A DNA stretch of 64,000 nucleotides from Roseovarius sp. (GCA_021775255.1 JAJFIA010000004.1:1-64000); one strand, 5' to 3'. Shown: positions 44,012 to 55,052, counted from the first letter of the stretch. The notes: a model not told the origin generated them from the sequence alone. Translations and numbers: made by a program.

Positions 44012-44021
44012 CAATGCCCCC

Positions 44022-45314
44022 TCAATCGGCAAACGGGTCGGTCACCAGAATGGTATCCTCCCGCTCCGGCGAGGTAGAAACCATCGCCACCGGGCAGTTG
44101 ATCAATTCCTCGATCCGGCGCACGTATTTGATCGCTCCTGCCGGTAATTCGGCCCAGCTTCGCGCGCCCTCGGTGGTTTCATTCCAGCCCGGCATTTCCT
44201 CATAGACCGGCGTGCAGCGCGCCTGCTGATCGGCGGCGGTGGGCAGATAATCCAGTATCTCACCATCCAGCGTATATCCGGTGCAAATCTTCAAGGTCTC
44301 AAACCCGTCCAGCACATCAAGCTTGGTCAGTGCAATGCCGTTCACACCGCTGGTGGCACAGGTCTGGCGCACGAGGCACGCATCAAACCAGCCACAACGC
44401 CGCTTGCGGCCCGTGGTGGTGCCAAATTCATGGCCGCGCTCGCCCAGCATCTGCCCGTCGGCATCCTCCAATTCGGTCGGGAACGGCCCCTCGCCCACCC
44501 GCGTGGTATAGGCCTTGACGATCCCCAGTACGAAATCAATCGCGCCGGGGCCGATGCCGGTGCCGGTGGCGGCCTGCCCCGCGATCACATTCGACGAGGT
44601 CACAAACGGATAGGTGCCGAAATCAATATCCAAAAGCGCACCCTGCGCACCCTCAAACAATATCCGCTTGCCCGCCTTGCGCTGTTCATTCAGCACCTTC
44701 CAGACCGGGGCGGCATATGCCAGAACCTTCGGCGCAATCTCGCGCAGTTTCGCCAGCAATTCCCCCCGGTCCACCGGTGCAAGCCCCAGCCCCCGGCGCA
44801 GCGCATCATGATGCGCCAATGCCCGGTCCACCCGGGTCTCAAGCGTGGCCGCATCCGCAAGATCCGCCACCCTTATGGCGCGCCGCCCCACTTTATCCTC
44901 ATAAGCCGGGCCAATGCCGCGGCCCGTGGTGCCGATCTTCGCCACCGAATTCTGATTCTCCCGCGCATGATCCAACTCACTGTGAATCGGCAGGATAAGC
45001 GGCGTATTTTCCGCAATCATCAACGTTTCGGGTGTGATCTCAACACCCTGCGCCCGGATGGTCTCGATCTCTCCCAGCAGATGCCACGGATCCAGCACCA
45101 CGCCATTGCCAATGACGCTCAGCTTACCACCGCGCACAACCCCCGAGGGCAGCGCGTGCAGCTTGTAAACCTCGCCATCGATCACCAGCGTATGACCGGC
45201 ATTATGCCCGCCCTGAAACCGGGCAATCACATCCGCCCGCTCAGAAAGCCAGTCAACGATCTTGCCTTTACCCTCGTCGCCCCACTGCGCGCCGACAACA
45301 ACCACATTAGCCAT
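44022..45314 (-). CDS. purA: Adenylosuccinate synthase
   Basis: A 430-residue GTP-dependent enzyme that joins IMP and aspartate on the way to AMP. The N-terminal [16 protein letters not shown] (catalytic aspartate) and [10 protein letters not shown] (catalytic histidine) are intact, as are [14 protein letters not shown] and the GTP motif TKLDVLDG. Start ATG 45314 gives the standard length; the extra frame to 45404 is not supported. It lies divergent from secG across a 221-base gap. Confidence 0.96.
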   Translation of the reverse strand: MANVVVVGAQWGDEGKGKIVDWLSERADVIARFQGGHNAGHTLVIDGEVYKLHALPSGVVRGGKLSVIGNGVVLDPWHLLGEIETIRAQGVEITPETLMIAENTPLILPIHSELDHARENQNSVAKIGTTGRGIGPAYEDKVGRRAIRVADLADAATLETRVDRALAHHDALRRGLGLAPVDRGELLAKLREIAPKVLAYAAPVWKVLNEQRKAGKRILFEGAQGALLDIDFGTYPFVTSSNVIAGQAATGTGIGPGAIDFVLGIVKAYTTRVGEGPFPTELEDADGQMLGERGHEFGTTTGRKRRCGWFDACLVRQTCATSGVNGIALTKLDVLDGFETLKICTGYTLDGEILDYLPTAADQQARCTPVYEEMPGWNETTEGARSWAELPAGAIKYVRRIEELINCPVAMVSTSPEREDTILVTDPFAD

Positions 45315-45473
45315 GGATATACCTCTTGAATACGGGACAGACCCGCGCCCGTATAGCCATGCAGGCGGCGGGTTGAAACCACAAATTACGGTAATTGATT
45401 GCATCCCCCCTCATTGAGGCGGCCTGTCAGGGCCGATGAGTGCGCAATTTAACACAATACAGCCATTGCCGGG

Positions 45474-45502
45474 TTGCGGGCGGGCGGCAAATTGCATAGA
45501 TA
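45474..45502 (+). promoter_or_regulatory. Putative secG promoter
   Basis: TTGCGG (45474-45479), 17 bases, TAGATA (45497-45502), about 34 bases before the secG ATG. Good spacing and -10; a candidate only. Confidence 0.45.
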
Positions 45503-45535
45503 GCGGCGGGTATATTCCTCAGACAGGTCCCGATA

Positions 45536-45892
45536 ATGGAAAACGTCATCCTCACCATCCACCTTCTCATCGTATTGGCGCTGATTGGCGTGGTGCTTTT
45601 GCAGCGCTCCGAAGGCGGCGGGCTGGGCATGGGTGGCGGTGGCGGTGCGATGTCGGGCCGCGCGGCAGCAACTGCGCTGGGCAAAGTCACCTGGGTTTTG
45701 GGCATTGGCCTGTTTGCCACCTCAATCACCCTCACCATCATTGCCGCGCAAAACGCTGCCGGCAGTTCGGTTCTGGATCGCATCACCGATGCCCCCGCAC
45801 CGGTGGTTGCCCCTGAGGAAAACCTGCTGGGCGATACTCCCCTGCCTGAAACCGGTGATGACGCCACCCCGCAAACCCCGGCCGCCGACTAA
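45536..45892 (+). CDS. secG: SecG subunit of the Sec translocase
   Basis: A 118-residue membrane protein. Two helices (NVILTIHLLIVLALIGVVLL; LGKVTWVLGIGLFATSITLTII) flank the conserved cytoplasmic loop LLQRSEGGGLGMGGGG. The C-terminal 45 residues are Pro/Glu/Ala-rich, as usual in alphaproteobacteria. It assists SecYE in moving proteins across the inner membrane. pyrG lies 175 bases downstream. Confidence 0.93.
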   Translation: MENVILTIHLLIVLALIGVVLLQRSEGGGLGMGGGGGAMSGRAAATALGKVTWVLGIGLFATSITLTIIAAQNAAGSSVLDRITDAPAPVVAPEENLLGDTPLPETGDDATPQTPAAD

Positions 45893-45897
45893 CCCCT

Positions 45898-45928
45898 TAT
45901 CCCACCCCCTAAAACTTGAGGTGGGATA
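45898..45928 (+). terminator. Hairpin after secG
   Basis: TATCCCACC (45898-45906) pairs perfectly with GGTGGGATA (45920-45928) over a 13-base loop, 5 bases after the secG stop, and is followed by GATTT. The stem is good but the T run is short. Confidence 0.5.
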
Positions 45929-45991
45929 GATTTCCACAACATCATCTTGCGATTGCCTTGCGCATTTGCCGCGAATCCTATATATGTCAAA

Positions 45992-46053
45992 TCCCGTGGT
46001 GCTGCGGTTTTTTGATGCCGCTTCTGCCCTCATAAAGGCCTAAAATCACGGGA
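45992..46053 (+). promoter_or_regulatory. Possible RBS-masking structure in pyrG leader
   Basis: TCCCGTG (45992-45998) pairs with CACGGGA (46047-46053), whose last bases are part of the ribosome binding region GGGAAGG just before the pyrG ATG. A nested GCGG/CCGC hairpin with a T-rich loop lies inside. This could lower translation; regulation by nucleotides is speculative. Confidence 0.35.
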
Positions 46054-46067
46054 AGGATGCCAGATAT

Positions 46068-47711
46068 ATGGCGCGTTATATTTTCATTACTGGTGGTGTT
46101 GTTTCCTCGTTGGGCAAGGGGCTGGCCTCGGCCGCTTTGGGGGCCTTGCTACAGGCGCGCGGCTTTTCCGTCAGGTTGCGCAAGCTTGATCCTTACCTCA
46201 ATGTCGATCCCGGCACGATGAGCCCGTTTGAACATGGCGAGGTGTTTGTCACCGATGACGGAGCCGAAACTGATCTTGATCTTGGCCATTACGAGCGCTT
46301 CACCGGCGTCCCCGCAAGGATGAGCGATTCCGTCAGCTCGGGCCGGATCTATTCCGATGTGCTGGAAAAGGAACGCCGTGGCGATTACCTGGGCAAAACC
46401 ATTCAGGTGGTGCCGCATGTGACCAATGAGATCAAGGAATTCCTGCTCGTAGGCGAGGATGAGGCCGATTTCATGCTCTGTGAGATCGGTGGCACCGTCG
46501 GCGATATCGAGGGCCTGCCGTTTTTCGAGGCCATCCGCCAGTTCACCCATGACAAACCGCGCGGTCAATGCATTTTCATGCACCTCACATTGCTGCCCTA
46601 TCTTGCCGCCTCGGGGGAATTAAAAACCAAACCGACACAGCATTCCGTCAAGGAATTGCAATCCATCGGCATTGCGCCCGATATCCTTGTCTGCCGGTCC
46701 GAGCATCCCATCCCCGACAAGGAACGCGAGAAAATCGCGCTGTTTTGCAATGTCCGCAAAGAGGCGGTGATTGCCGCATATGACCTCAAATCCATCTACG
46801 AGGCGCCTTTGGCCTATCACCATGAGGGGCTTGATCAGGCGGTGCTGGATGCGTTTTCCATCTCGCCCGCGCCCAAGCCTGACCTGACGGTCTGGAAGGA
46901 TGTGGTCGACCGCATCCACCACACCGACGGCGAGGTGAATATCGCCATCGTTGGCAAATATGTGCAACTGGAAGACGCCTATAAATCCATCAAGGAGGCG
47001 CTTACCCATGGCGGCATGGCCAATCGTGTCCGGGTCAATGTCGAATGGGTCGATGCCGAGGTGTTTGATTCTGAAGATCCCGCACCGCATCTTGAGGGCT
47101 TTCACGCCATCCTTGTGCCCGGCGGCTTCGGCGAGCGCGGCACCGAGGGCAAGATCAAGGCGGCGGAATTCGCCCGCACCCGCAAAATCCCCTATCTTGG
47201 CATTTGCCTTGGGATGCAGATGGCGGTGATCGAAGCGGCGCGCAATCTGGCCGATCTGCCCGATGCGGGGTCTGAGGAATTTGATCATGAATCCGGCAAA
47301 AAGCGTTTTACCCCCGTGGTTTACCACCTCAAGGAATGGGTGCAGGGCAATGAGAAGGTCAAGCGCAAACCGGGCGATGACAAGGGCGGCACCATGCGGC
47401 TCGGGGCTTATAATGCCACTTTGACAGAGGGCTCGAAAGTGGCCGGGATCTATGGCAGCACCGCGATTGATGAGCGCCATAGGCATCGCTATGAGGTGGA
47501 TACAAAATACCGCAAGGCGCTTGAGGACAAAGGGCTCAAATTCTCCGGCATGTCGCCCGATGGCCGCCTGCCCGAGATCGTGGAATGGGCGGATCACCCG
47601 TGGTTCATCGGGGTGCAGTTCCACCCCGAGCTGAAATCCAAACCCTTCGCGCCGCATCCGCTTTTCGCCGATTTCGTCCGCGCCGCCGTAGAAAATTCGC
47701 GGCTGGTCTGA
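46068..47711 (+). CDS. pyrG: CTP synthase
   Basis: A 547-residue enzyme that aminates UTP to CTP. The synthetase half starts with [20 protein letters not shown]; the glutaminase half has [11 protein letters not shown], the nucleophile in ICLGMQMAV and the histidine-glutamate pair in [10 protein letters not shown]. Complete and of normal length. Candidate promoter TTGCGC/TATATG lies about 90 bases upstream. In many alphaproteobacteria secG and pyrG are adjacent, as here. Confidence 0.97.
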   Translation: MARYIFITGGVVSSLGKGLASAALGALLQARGFSVRLRKLDPYLNVDPGTMSPFEHGEVFVTDDGAETDLDLGHYERFTGVPARMSDSVSSGRIYSDVLEKERRGDYLGKTIQVVPHVTNEIKEFLLVGEDEADFMLCEIGGTVGDIEGLPFFEAIRQFTHDKPRGQCIFMHLTLLPYLAASGELKTKPTQHSVKELQSIGIAPDILVCRSEHPIPDKEREKIALFCNVRKEAVIAAYDLKSIYEAPLAYHHEGLDQAVLDAFSISPAPKPDLTVWKDVVDRIHHTDGEVNIAIVGKYVQLEDAYKSIKEALTHGGMANRVRVNVEWVDAEVFDSEDPAPHLEGFHAILVPGGFGERGTEGKIKAAEFARTRKIPYLGICLGMQMAVIEAARNLADLPDAGSEEFDHESGKKRFTPVVYHLKEWVQGNEKVKRKPGDDKGGTMRLGAYNATLTEGSKVAGIYGSTAIDERHRHRYEVDTKYRKALEDKGLKFSGMSPDGRLPEIVEWADHPWFIGVQFHPELKSKPFAPHPLFADFVRAAVENSRLV

Positions 47712-48048
47712 TCATTGAACCCACCAGACAAACATCACTTCATACCCAAATTTTAGCTGTGACAATGGGGCAGTAATGATGGAAATCGGGGCAATTTTCA
47801 GAGCAAAGGGCCGCGCCTGACCCTGGGTGGGCGCAGCTCCCGCACTTCTTGGCAATGCGGTTCTACCGCTTGAAACCATTGTTATATTTGCGCCGTTGCA
47901 GACGCGCCCTCCCATGGGGAGGGTCAGGCGCGGCCCGACGTTTCCGTCGGGCGGGACGGTATTTTTCAGGATATGCGGACAATACCGCGAGATGGGCAAT
48001 TCATCCATGCGGCTTTAGTAAACTCACGGCTGGTCTGAGTGCCAGCCC
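47712..48048. other. Structured intergenic stretch after pyrG
   Basis: This 337-base gap between the pyrG stop and the yciB stop (genes convergent) is dominated by a long inverted repeat (47808-47952). Reading frames in it are produced by the repeat and I do not regard them as genes. Confidence 0.6.
47808..47952. repeat. Long inverted repeat element with nested hairpins
   Basis: GGGCCGCGCCTGACCCT (47808-47824) is the exact reverse complement of 47920-47936. Inside the right side are CCCTCCC/GGGGAGGG, and immediately outside GCCCGACG-TTTC-CGTCGGGC (47933-47952). The 95 bases between the arms contain a proline-poor, non-coding-looking sequence. It has the look of a small non-autonomous mobile repeat and may also act as a bidirectional terminator. 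Confidence 0.55.
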
Positions 48049-48675
48049 CTATTCAGAATCCTTTTCATCGGTGCTGTATTTGCTGAACAATTTGCCCTGG
48101 GTCATGAAAAATATGAATATCGCGGCCGTCAGGCCGAAGGTTTTGAAATAAACCCAGGTTTCCTCGGATTGGGTGCGCCAGATCAGTTCATTCAGCACCG
48201 CAAGCGCAAGGAAAAACAGCGTGATGCGCCGGGTCAGGATCATCCAGCCTTTGTCGCTGAGCGGCATGGCCCCGTCCATCATCGCCTGCAGATAGGATTT
48301 GCCGCGCAAAAGGCCAAAGCCAAGGGCGCCGCCAAACAGAAGATAGATCATCGTCGGCTTCATCTTGAAAAACCTCGGGTCGTTGAACCAGATGCTCATG
48401 CCGCCGAATATCACGATCAGCACAGCGGTCATCACCTGCATTTTCGACAGATGCCCGGTGAGCCGCCAAAGCACTGCCATGGACAAGAGAAATACCGGGA
48501 TGAACCCCGCCGTAACCACAATAAACCCCTCATAATTGGTGCCGCCAATGGTAAACACCCGGTCCTTGAGCCACATATAGGCAATGAAAAAGGCGATGAT
48601 CGGGCCCAGTTCCAGCCCGGTTTTCAACATCGGATTAATTTTTGTCTCAGCCATGTCAGCGTTTTCCTTGCTCAT
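48049..48675 (-). CDS. yciB: YciB/IspZ inner membrane protein
   Basis: A 208-residue protein with five to six helices and the family motifs ELGPIIAFFIAY at the start and SKMQVMTAVLIVIFGGMSIW and NDPRFFKMKPTMIYLLFGG in mid-chain. YciB is linked to septation and envelope integrity; its biochemical activity is not settled. It overlaps the preceding DMT gene by 4 bases (ATGA), which supports the start at 48675. Confidence 0.93.
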   Translation of the reverse strand: MSKENADMAETKINPMLKTGLELGPIIAFFIAYMWLKDRVFTIGGTNYEGFIVVTAGFIPVFLLSMAVLWRLTGHLSKMQVMTAVLIVIFGGMSIWFNDPRFFKMKPTMIYLLFGGALGFGLLRGKSYLQAMMDGAMPLSDKGWMILTRRITLFFLALAVLNELIWRTQSEETWVYFKTFGLTAAIFIFFMTQGKLFSKYSTDEKDSE

Positions 48676-49574
48676 CCGCCCATCTCAACTATCACAGCGC
48701 CCACCGCAATCAATGCCATCAATGCAATTCTTCGCGGCCCCACGGTTTCGCGCAGCGCCAGCCAGCCGATGAGGGCGGCAAAAACCGTGGATGTCTCGCG
48801 CAGGACCGCCGCCTCGCCGACCTTGTCCAGCCGCGTGGCCAGCATGATCGCACCAAATGACATGAAGGCAATCACCCCGCCGATAACCCCGCGCAGCGCC
48901 AGCGGGGCCAGCGCCGGGGGATTGGGCAGGTTGCGCCAGCGCAGCCCGGCGAAAAGCGGCATGGCCATGCCATCAATAAAGAAAAACCACGCCAGAAAGG
49001 TAAACGGGTCTGCCGTGGCGCGGATGCCGTAGGCGTCATAGGTGGTGTAAAGCGCCACGAAAAGCCCGGTTATAATGGCCAGTGCCAGCGCGGTTTTGAG
49101 GGTCTCGCGCGCCGTTTCAAGATAGCGCAGATTATAGATGGCAAGGCCAAAGATGCCGGAAAGCAGCACGCCAACACCCAGCCATTGAACAGGCGTGAAA
49201 ACCTCATCAAAAATCAGATAGGCGCCGATCACGGCAAACAAAGGCCCGGTGCCGCGCACCACCGGATAAACCACCGTATAGGCCCCTTTGGTATAGGCCT
49301 GAGCCTGCAAGAGTTTATAGGCCAGATGGATGACAAATACCGTGGCAAAGATCGGCCACATATGCGGCTCGGGCCAGGGCACAACAAAAAGCGCAAAAGG
49401 GGCGGCCATGGCGGCATAGCTGAAATCAATCGCCCCCCGCGTGAGCCATGGATCATGCCGGCCTTTTTGTAACGCGCCAAAGACGGCATGCAGAAAGGCG
49501 GCCATCACCGCCAGCCCAAGCGCCAGATCATGCCCGGCCTCGGTGCCTTCCAATGAGATCAGCCAGTCACTCAT
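48672..49574 (-). CDS. EamA/DMT-superfamily transporter
   Basis: A 300-residue membrane protein with ten helices in two EamA repeats, the drug/metabolite transporter superfamily. The motif YPVVRGTGPLFAVIGAYLIF ends repeat one and RETSTVFAALIGWLALRETV marks repeat two. Substrates of such carriers range from amino acids to metabolites, and nothing here narrows it. It is coupled to yciB by overlap and lies 52 bases after ftsY, so ftsY-DMT-yciB may form one operon, interrupted by a hairpin at 49584-49601. Confidence 0.88.
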   Translation of the reverse strand: MSDWLISLEGTEAGHDLALGLAVMAAFLHAVFGALQKGRHDPWLTRGAIDFSYAAMAAPFALFVVPWPEPHMWPIFATVFVIHLAYKLLQAQAYTKGAYTVVYPVVRGTGPLFAVIGAYLIFDEVFTPVQWLGVGVLLSGIFGLAIYNLRYLETARETLKTALALAIITGLFVALYTTYDAYGIRATADPFTFLAWFFFIDGMAMPLFAGLRWRNLPNPPALAPLALRGVIGGVIAFMSFGAIMLATRLDKVGEAAVLRETSTVFAALIGWLALRETVGPRRIALMALIAVGAVIVEMGG

Positions 49575-49583
49575 TCAAAGGGG

Positions 49584-49601
49584 GGCGGGCTGAAGCCCGC
49601 C
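49584..49601. terminator. GGCGGGC hairpin between ftsY and DMT gene
   Basis: GGCGGGC (49584-49590), TGAA loop, GCCCGCC (49595-49601), followed on the plus strand by TTACATC. A common bacterial interspersed hairpin type. It lacks a T run on the minus strand, so attenuation rather than full termination is likely. Confidence 0.45.
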
Positions 49602-49626
49602 TTACATCTGACGGTTGGGGATGCGC

Positions 49627-51024
<1,398 letters not shown>

Positions 51025-51159
51025 GCGCCCTCCGGATCGGTTCAATGTTACCCCCTAATCCGGATCGTGAGGATTTGCAAAGCACTTGGAGCATGAAATT
51101 CTGATCCAGCCCTTTACATCATACTGGTCAGTCACCTGGAGTTCTGGCACAATGGCTTC

Positions 51160-51558
51160 ATGCAAAAAACCCTCCTGATCCTGGGATTTATCCTGCCCTC
51201 CCTGCCCGCCCTCGCCGATCCCCTGATGACGGCGGCGGAATTTGACAGCTACACCCGCGGCAAAACCTTTTATTATGCCAATCAGGGGCAGCCCTATGGC
51301 GGCGAGGAATATCTTGATGATCGCCGCGTCCGGTGGTCTTATCTGGATGGTAAATGTCAGGAAGGCGTGTGGTATCCGCAGGATGGCATGATCTGTTTTG
51401 AGTATGAAGAACAACCCGATCCACAATGCTGGGGCTTTACCCGCTCCGAGGGCGGGCTTGTGGCACAATATCAGAATGACCCCAGCCAGACGCAGCTTTA
51501 CGAGGTGGAAAAAAGCGCCGAGCCGTTGCTTTGTCTCGGGCCGGAGGTCGGGGCGTAA
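51160..51558 (+). CDS. Small secreted protein of unknown function
   Basis: A 132-residue protein with a signal peptide (residues 1-19, KTLLILGFILPSLPALA, cut before DPLMTAAEFD). The mature part has tyrosine- and tryptophan-rich segments (TFYYANQGQPYGGEEYLDD, RVRWSYLDGKCQEGVWYPQ, QDGMICFEYE) and four cysteines, likely two disulfides. It looks like a conserved periplasmic protein of Rhodobacteraceae, function unknown. It is divergent from ftsY and converges with the TPR gene, 11 bases apart. Confidence 0.7.
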   Translation: MQKTLLILGFILPSLPALADPLMTAAEFDSYTRGKTFYYANQGQPYGGEEYLDDRRVRWSYLDGKCQEGVWYPQDGMICFEYEEQPDPQCWGFTRSEGGLVAQYQNDPSQTQLYEVEKSAEPLLCLGPEVGA

Positions 51559-51569
51559 AGCCGCCTTTA

Positions 51570-52991
51570 TCACCCGGCAATCAGCGCCTGCGCCCGGGCC
51601 GTGGCCTGATCGGCTTTGTTGTGATTGCCAAGGCCATGATACGCCCGCGCCACCGCCCGCCAGTTTTGCGCCGAGGTTGATTTCAACGCCGCACGCTCAT
51701 TCGCCAGCCCCAGCGCCAGATCAAAGCGCTTGGCCCGCAAGGCCGCCTCAAGCAAGGTCCAGCCGATGATGTCACGCTGGGCAAAACTGCCACCCAGTTT
51801 TTGCGTCATGTAGCGCACCGGCAAAAGCCGGTCGACGCAGGCCGAATAATTCCCGGATTTGAAATCCTGAATCGCCAGGCAAAACGGCAGGCCAATTTCG
51901 CGGCTCATCGAGGCATTGGCGTCTGATGCATTCTCAATATGGCGCTCATTGGCGCTCAGCAGTGCGGCCTGCGCCTCCACCCGGTCGTCGGCCACAAATG
52001 TCATCATCGCATGCACATCATTGAAGGCATAAAGCGTATCCTGCGCCGAGGTGGCCCATTTATCCGCCAGATGTGCCCAGCGATCCCCCACATCAATCCC
52101 AACCAGATTAAGCCGCCAAAGCAGCGCGGCGGCATCCAGCTCTTCATACCGGTCGCCCTCTTTGCCGACCGAATTGAGATGACTGTCAAAAATATCCATC
52201 ACCATGTCATTCTGTTCCAGATCCAGATGATAAAGCGAGGTGTGCCACCACAGGTGATTGGCAAAATTGGATGTCCCCCAATAAGCCAGATTATCCTGCA
52301 TGAAACGAATGCCGCCCACCTGTCGGCCCTGCATTTCCATTACATGGCTGACCGCATGCACCGAATAGGGATTGTCAGGCCGGATGGCGAGCGCCCGGCG
52401 GCCCATTTCCTCGGCCTCGGCAAAATCGCGATTTTCCTCAAGGCCAAAAGCGTAAAACCCCAGCACAAATTCAAAGCCCGGCACGTTTTCATCCCATAGG
52501 TTGAAAACCCGCGCCACCACATCGCGCTGCCCCACCACATCGCCGAGCAACACATCGGTATAATGGATCAAGGCGAGGGCGAACAAATCCATCGGATAGG
52601 CTGTCAGCACCGCCTCCCATTTTTGCACCGCGCCGTAAAAATCGCCATGCATCCAGGCCTCAACAGCGGCATAATGGCCGCGCTCGCGCGCGTTGGCAGT
52701 TGCAAGCAGCTTTTCCGCCTGCGTCACCGCCGCAACCATATCAGGGTAAATCCGGGTTTCCATGGATTGCGTCAGCCAGCCGGCCTTGAACAGCCATCCC
52801 ATGATGAAATCAGGATAGTCGCGCAGCACCTGATCAATTTGTGCAATCGCATCACCGCGAAACGCCAGCGCCATCTCAAGGGCTTTTTCCAACCCCTCGA
52901 TCGCGCCCGGCTCGGCACAGGATACCGGCACGCCGCGCGGGTCAAACCCGGTTCTGACTGCCATTTTTTTATGCTGCGCTACCATCGGCAC
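51570..52991 (-). CDS. TTC38-like tetratricopeptide protein
   Basis: A 473-residue soluble protein rich in helix pairs of the TPR type, matching the TTC38 family found in bacteria and animals. Characteristic segments are HAVSHVMEMQGRQVGGIRFM and NHLWWHTSLYHLDLEQNDMV with conserved histidines, and a YALEHQ-like repeat pattern elsewhere. The function of TTC38 is not established. It diverges from an Lrp regulator with 104 bases between, so that regulator may control it. Confidence 0.8.
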   Translation of the reverse strand: MPMVAQHKKMAVRTGFDPRGVPVSCAEPGAIEGLEKALEMALAFRGDAIAQIDQVLRDYPDFIMGWLFKAGWLTQSMETRIYPDMVAAVTQAEKLLATANARERGHYAAVEAWMHGDFYGAVQKWEAVLTAYPMDLFALALIHYTDVLLGDVVGQRDVVARVFNLWDENVPGFEFVLGFYAFGLEENRDFAEAEEMGRRALAIRPDNPYSVHAVSHVMEMQGRQVGGIRFMQDNLAYWGTSNFANHLWWHTSLYHLDLEQNDMVMDIFDSHLNSVGKEGDRYEELDAAALLWRLNLVGIDVGDRWAHLADKWATSAQDTLYAFNDVHAMMTFVADDRVEAQAALLSANERHIENASDANASMSREIGLPFCLAIQDFKSGNYSACVDRLLPVRYMTQKLGGSFAQRDIIGWTLLEAALRAKRFDLALGLANERAALKSTSAQNWRAVARAYHGLGNHNKADQATARAQALIAG

Positions 52992-53058
52992 ACCCCTGAT
53001 TTATGATTTATCAAATGCCAGCATAAACCAATGATCCGGCAATATCTCACCAAATCCT

Positions 53059-53088
53059 TTGACGTAATGTAAAATTAAAGTGAATAAT
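53059..53088 (+). promoter_or_regulatory. Putative promoter of the second Lrp gene
   Basis: TTGACG (53059-53064), 18 bases, AATAAT (53083-53088). The ATG is at 53096, so transcription should begin at or within a base or two of the start codon, and no Shine-Dalgarno is visible: a second leaderless candidate. Confidence 0.45.
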
Positions 53089-53095
53089 ATCTACG

Positions 53096-53557
53096 ATGCT
53101 TGATAAAACAGATAAAAAAATTCTCAATGCTCTGGCAGGCAATGGCCGCGCCAGCATCGAAGCTATTGCCGAATCCGCCGGCCTTTCGCCCACCCCCACG
53201 CGCAGGCGTGTCAAACAGCTTGAAGAGGCCGGGGTGATCAAAGGCTACCGCGCGGATATCGACCCGGAGAAATGCGGGCTTGAGATGGCGATTTACGTAT
53301 TTGTCAAACTGCAAAGCCGGGATCGCAGATCAATCGCCAAATTCGAGCAGCGGATCATGGAACTGGATGAGGTGCAGCGCTGTGATCTGATTACCGGCGT
53401 GCATGATTATATCCTGACACTGCGCCTGCCCGATATGAAGGATTATAACCGCTACCTGCGCCAAACCCTGGCCGAGCTGCCCGGCGTATTTGGCATTGAA
53501 ACCAGCGTTGTGATCGGCAATGTCAAGAATTCGCATCAGATTCTGACCGGGGTGTGA
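53096..53557 (+). CDS. Lrp/AsnC-family regulator
   Basis: A 153-residue regulator: helix-turn-helix at residues 2-55 (LDKTDKKILNALAGNGRASI then AGLSPTPTRRRVKQLEEAGV) and a C-terminal RAM domain ending EIETSVVIGNVKNSHQ-like residues. The start Met-Leu-Asp fits the family's usual N-terminus closely. It is divergent from the TTC38-like gene and meets xseA tail to tail. The effector is unknown. Confidence 0.88.
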   Translation: MLDKTDKKILNALAGNGRASIEAIAESAGLSPTPTRRRVKQLEEAGVIKGYRADIDPEKCGLEMAIYVFVKLQSRDRRSIAKFEQRIMELDEVQRCDLITGVHDYILTLRLPDMKDYNRYLRQTLAELPGVFGIETSVVIGNVKNSHQILTGV

Positions 53558-53580
53558 CGGGCGGGTCTGACCAAAACGGG

Positions 53581-53599
53581 GGGTGGGTTTCACCCACCC
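53581..53599. terminator. GGGTGGGT hairpin between Lrp and xseA genes
   Basis: GGGTGGGTTTCACCCACCC forms an 8-bp stem with a 3-base loop and continues into CTACG. It lies between two convergent genes. A partial copy (CGTAGGGTGGGTGAAACCC) is at 63271-63291 after the second TRAP operon. This sequence recurs in many bacterial genomes. Confidence 0.6.
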
Positions 53600-53618
53600 T
53601 ACGTGGAAACCGAAAAAG

Positions 53619-55052
53619 TCAGAACAGGCTGCCCTGATCCGGTGGGGCAGGCTTTGCCCTGGCGGGCTTTGGGGGCGGTTTATCGGTGCCATCCAATGCC
53701 AGCCTCCCGTCAGAAAACTCAATCTCCAATGCCGCCGCCTTTTGGGCAGCGGATTTGCTGGTAACCACCGCGCCATCGCCCCGCACCACCGCATAACCAC
53801 GCTTTAGCGTTGCCTTGTAGCCAAGGGTTTCGCGCAACCGATCCGTGGCGGAAAGGCGATCACGCCACAAGCCTGTCTGGCGGGTACTGGCATCGCGCAG
53901 ACGGCGGCTCAGATCTGTCATGCGCTCGGTTTTCCGCCCGATTTCGGCCTCAAGCCTTTGACGAACAAGGCCCGGGCGCAGCGCGCCGGATATTTCCGAC
54001 AATTTCACGCGACGGGTTTGCACCCCACTGATCAGGGCCGCAGATAATTGCCCCGTGCAGCTATCAAGCCGCTGACGCGGGGTGTCCAGCAGAGCCTCAA
54101 TCCGCGGCAGTGCCCGCGCCAGATCCCGCAGGCGCTGACCGCGCGTGGTGATGCCCGAGGTGAGCGCATGGGAGAGCCGCGCCTCCTGCCCGTCCAGCCA
54201 AGCCATCAGTTCAAGCCGCACCGGCACCGCCAGTTCCGCCGCCGCTGTTGGCGTGGGCGCGCGCCTGTCCGAGGCGTAATCAATCAGTGTGGTATCGGTT
54301 TCATGGCCCACCGCCGAGATCAGCGGAATATCCGAGGCCGCCGCCGCGCGCACCACCGCTTCTTCGTTGAAACCCCACAGATCCTCGATCGAGCCGCCGC
54401 CACGCGCCACGATCAGCAAATCAGGCCGCGGCAAAGCACCGCCCTCGGTGAAGGCGTTGAACCCCGCAATCGCGCGGGCCACTTCGCATGCGCATTTATC
54501 CCCCTGCACCGCCACCGGCCAGATCAGCACCTTGCGCGGAAACCGGTCGCGCAGCCGGTGCAGAATATCGCGGATCACCGCGCCCGAGGGCGAGGTGATA
54601 ACGCCAATTACCTCCGGCAGATAGGGGATTTCCTTTTTACGCTCCGGCGCGAAAAGCCCCTCGGCGCCTAGTGCCGCCTTGCGTTTTTCCAGCATCGCCA
54701 TCAGCGCACCCATGCCCGCCGGTTTGATGTCTTCTATGACAATCTGATAGCGCGATTGCCCGGCAAAGGTGGTCAGCCGCCCGGTGGCCACCACCTCCAT
54801 GCCCTCTTCGGGCTGCACCGCAAGCCGCGCGCTTACCCCTTTCCAGATCACCCCCGCCAGCACCGCGCGGTCATCCTTGAGATCAAGGTAAATATGCCCC
54901 GAGCGCGGCCGTGATACCCGGCCAACCTCACCCTTGACGCGGACATGCGAAAACTCGCCCTCGATCATGCGTTTGATCGCCGAGGAAAGCTCGGAGATGG
55001 AAAATTCAGGGGCGTTTTCGCCGCTGTCGGGATCGTCAATCAAATCGGACAT
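53619..55052 (-). CDS. xseA: Exodeoxyribonuclease VII large subunit
   Basis: A 477-residue nuclease subunit. The N-terminal OB-fold (FSHVRVKGEVGRVSRPRSGH) binds single-stranded DNA; the catalytic core holds GVITSPSGAVIRDILHRLRD, VARGGGSIEDLWGFN and SAVGHETDTTLIDYASD; a coiled coil follows to the C-terminus, where XseB would bind. Start ATG 55052 gives the usual length. The frame reaching 55448 runs into purD and is not coding. Divergent from purD by 70 bases. Confidence 0.95.
   Translation of the reverse strand: MSDLIDDPDSGENAPEFSISELSSAIKRMIEGEFSHVRVKGEVGRVSRPRSGHIYLDLKDDRAVLAGVIWKGVSARLAVQPEEGMEVVATGRLTTFAGQSRYQIVIEDIKPAGMGALMAMLEKRKAALGAEGLFAPERKKEIPYLPEVIGVITSPSGAVIRDILHRLRDRFPRKVLIWPVAVQGDKCACEVARAIAGFNAFTEGGALPRPDLLIVARGGGSIEDLWGFNEEAVVRAAAASDIPLISAVGHETDTTLIDYASDRRAPTPTAAAELAVPVRLELMAWLDGQEARLSHALTSGITTRGQRLRDLARALPRIEALLDTPRQRLDSCTGQLSAALISGVQTRRVKLSEISGALRPGLVRQRLEAEIGRKTERMTDLSRRLRDASTRQTGLWRDRLSATDRLRETLGYKATLKRGYAVVRGDGAVVTSKSAAQKAAALEIEFSDGRLALDGTDKPPPKPARAKPAPPDQGSLF

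Noticed and set aside
47712-48008. Small open frame on the minus strand in the pyrG-yciB gap
   Set aside because: It is generated by the inverted repeat at 47808-47952 and has no recognisable protein features.
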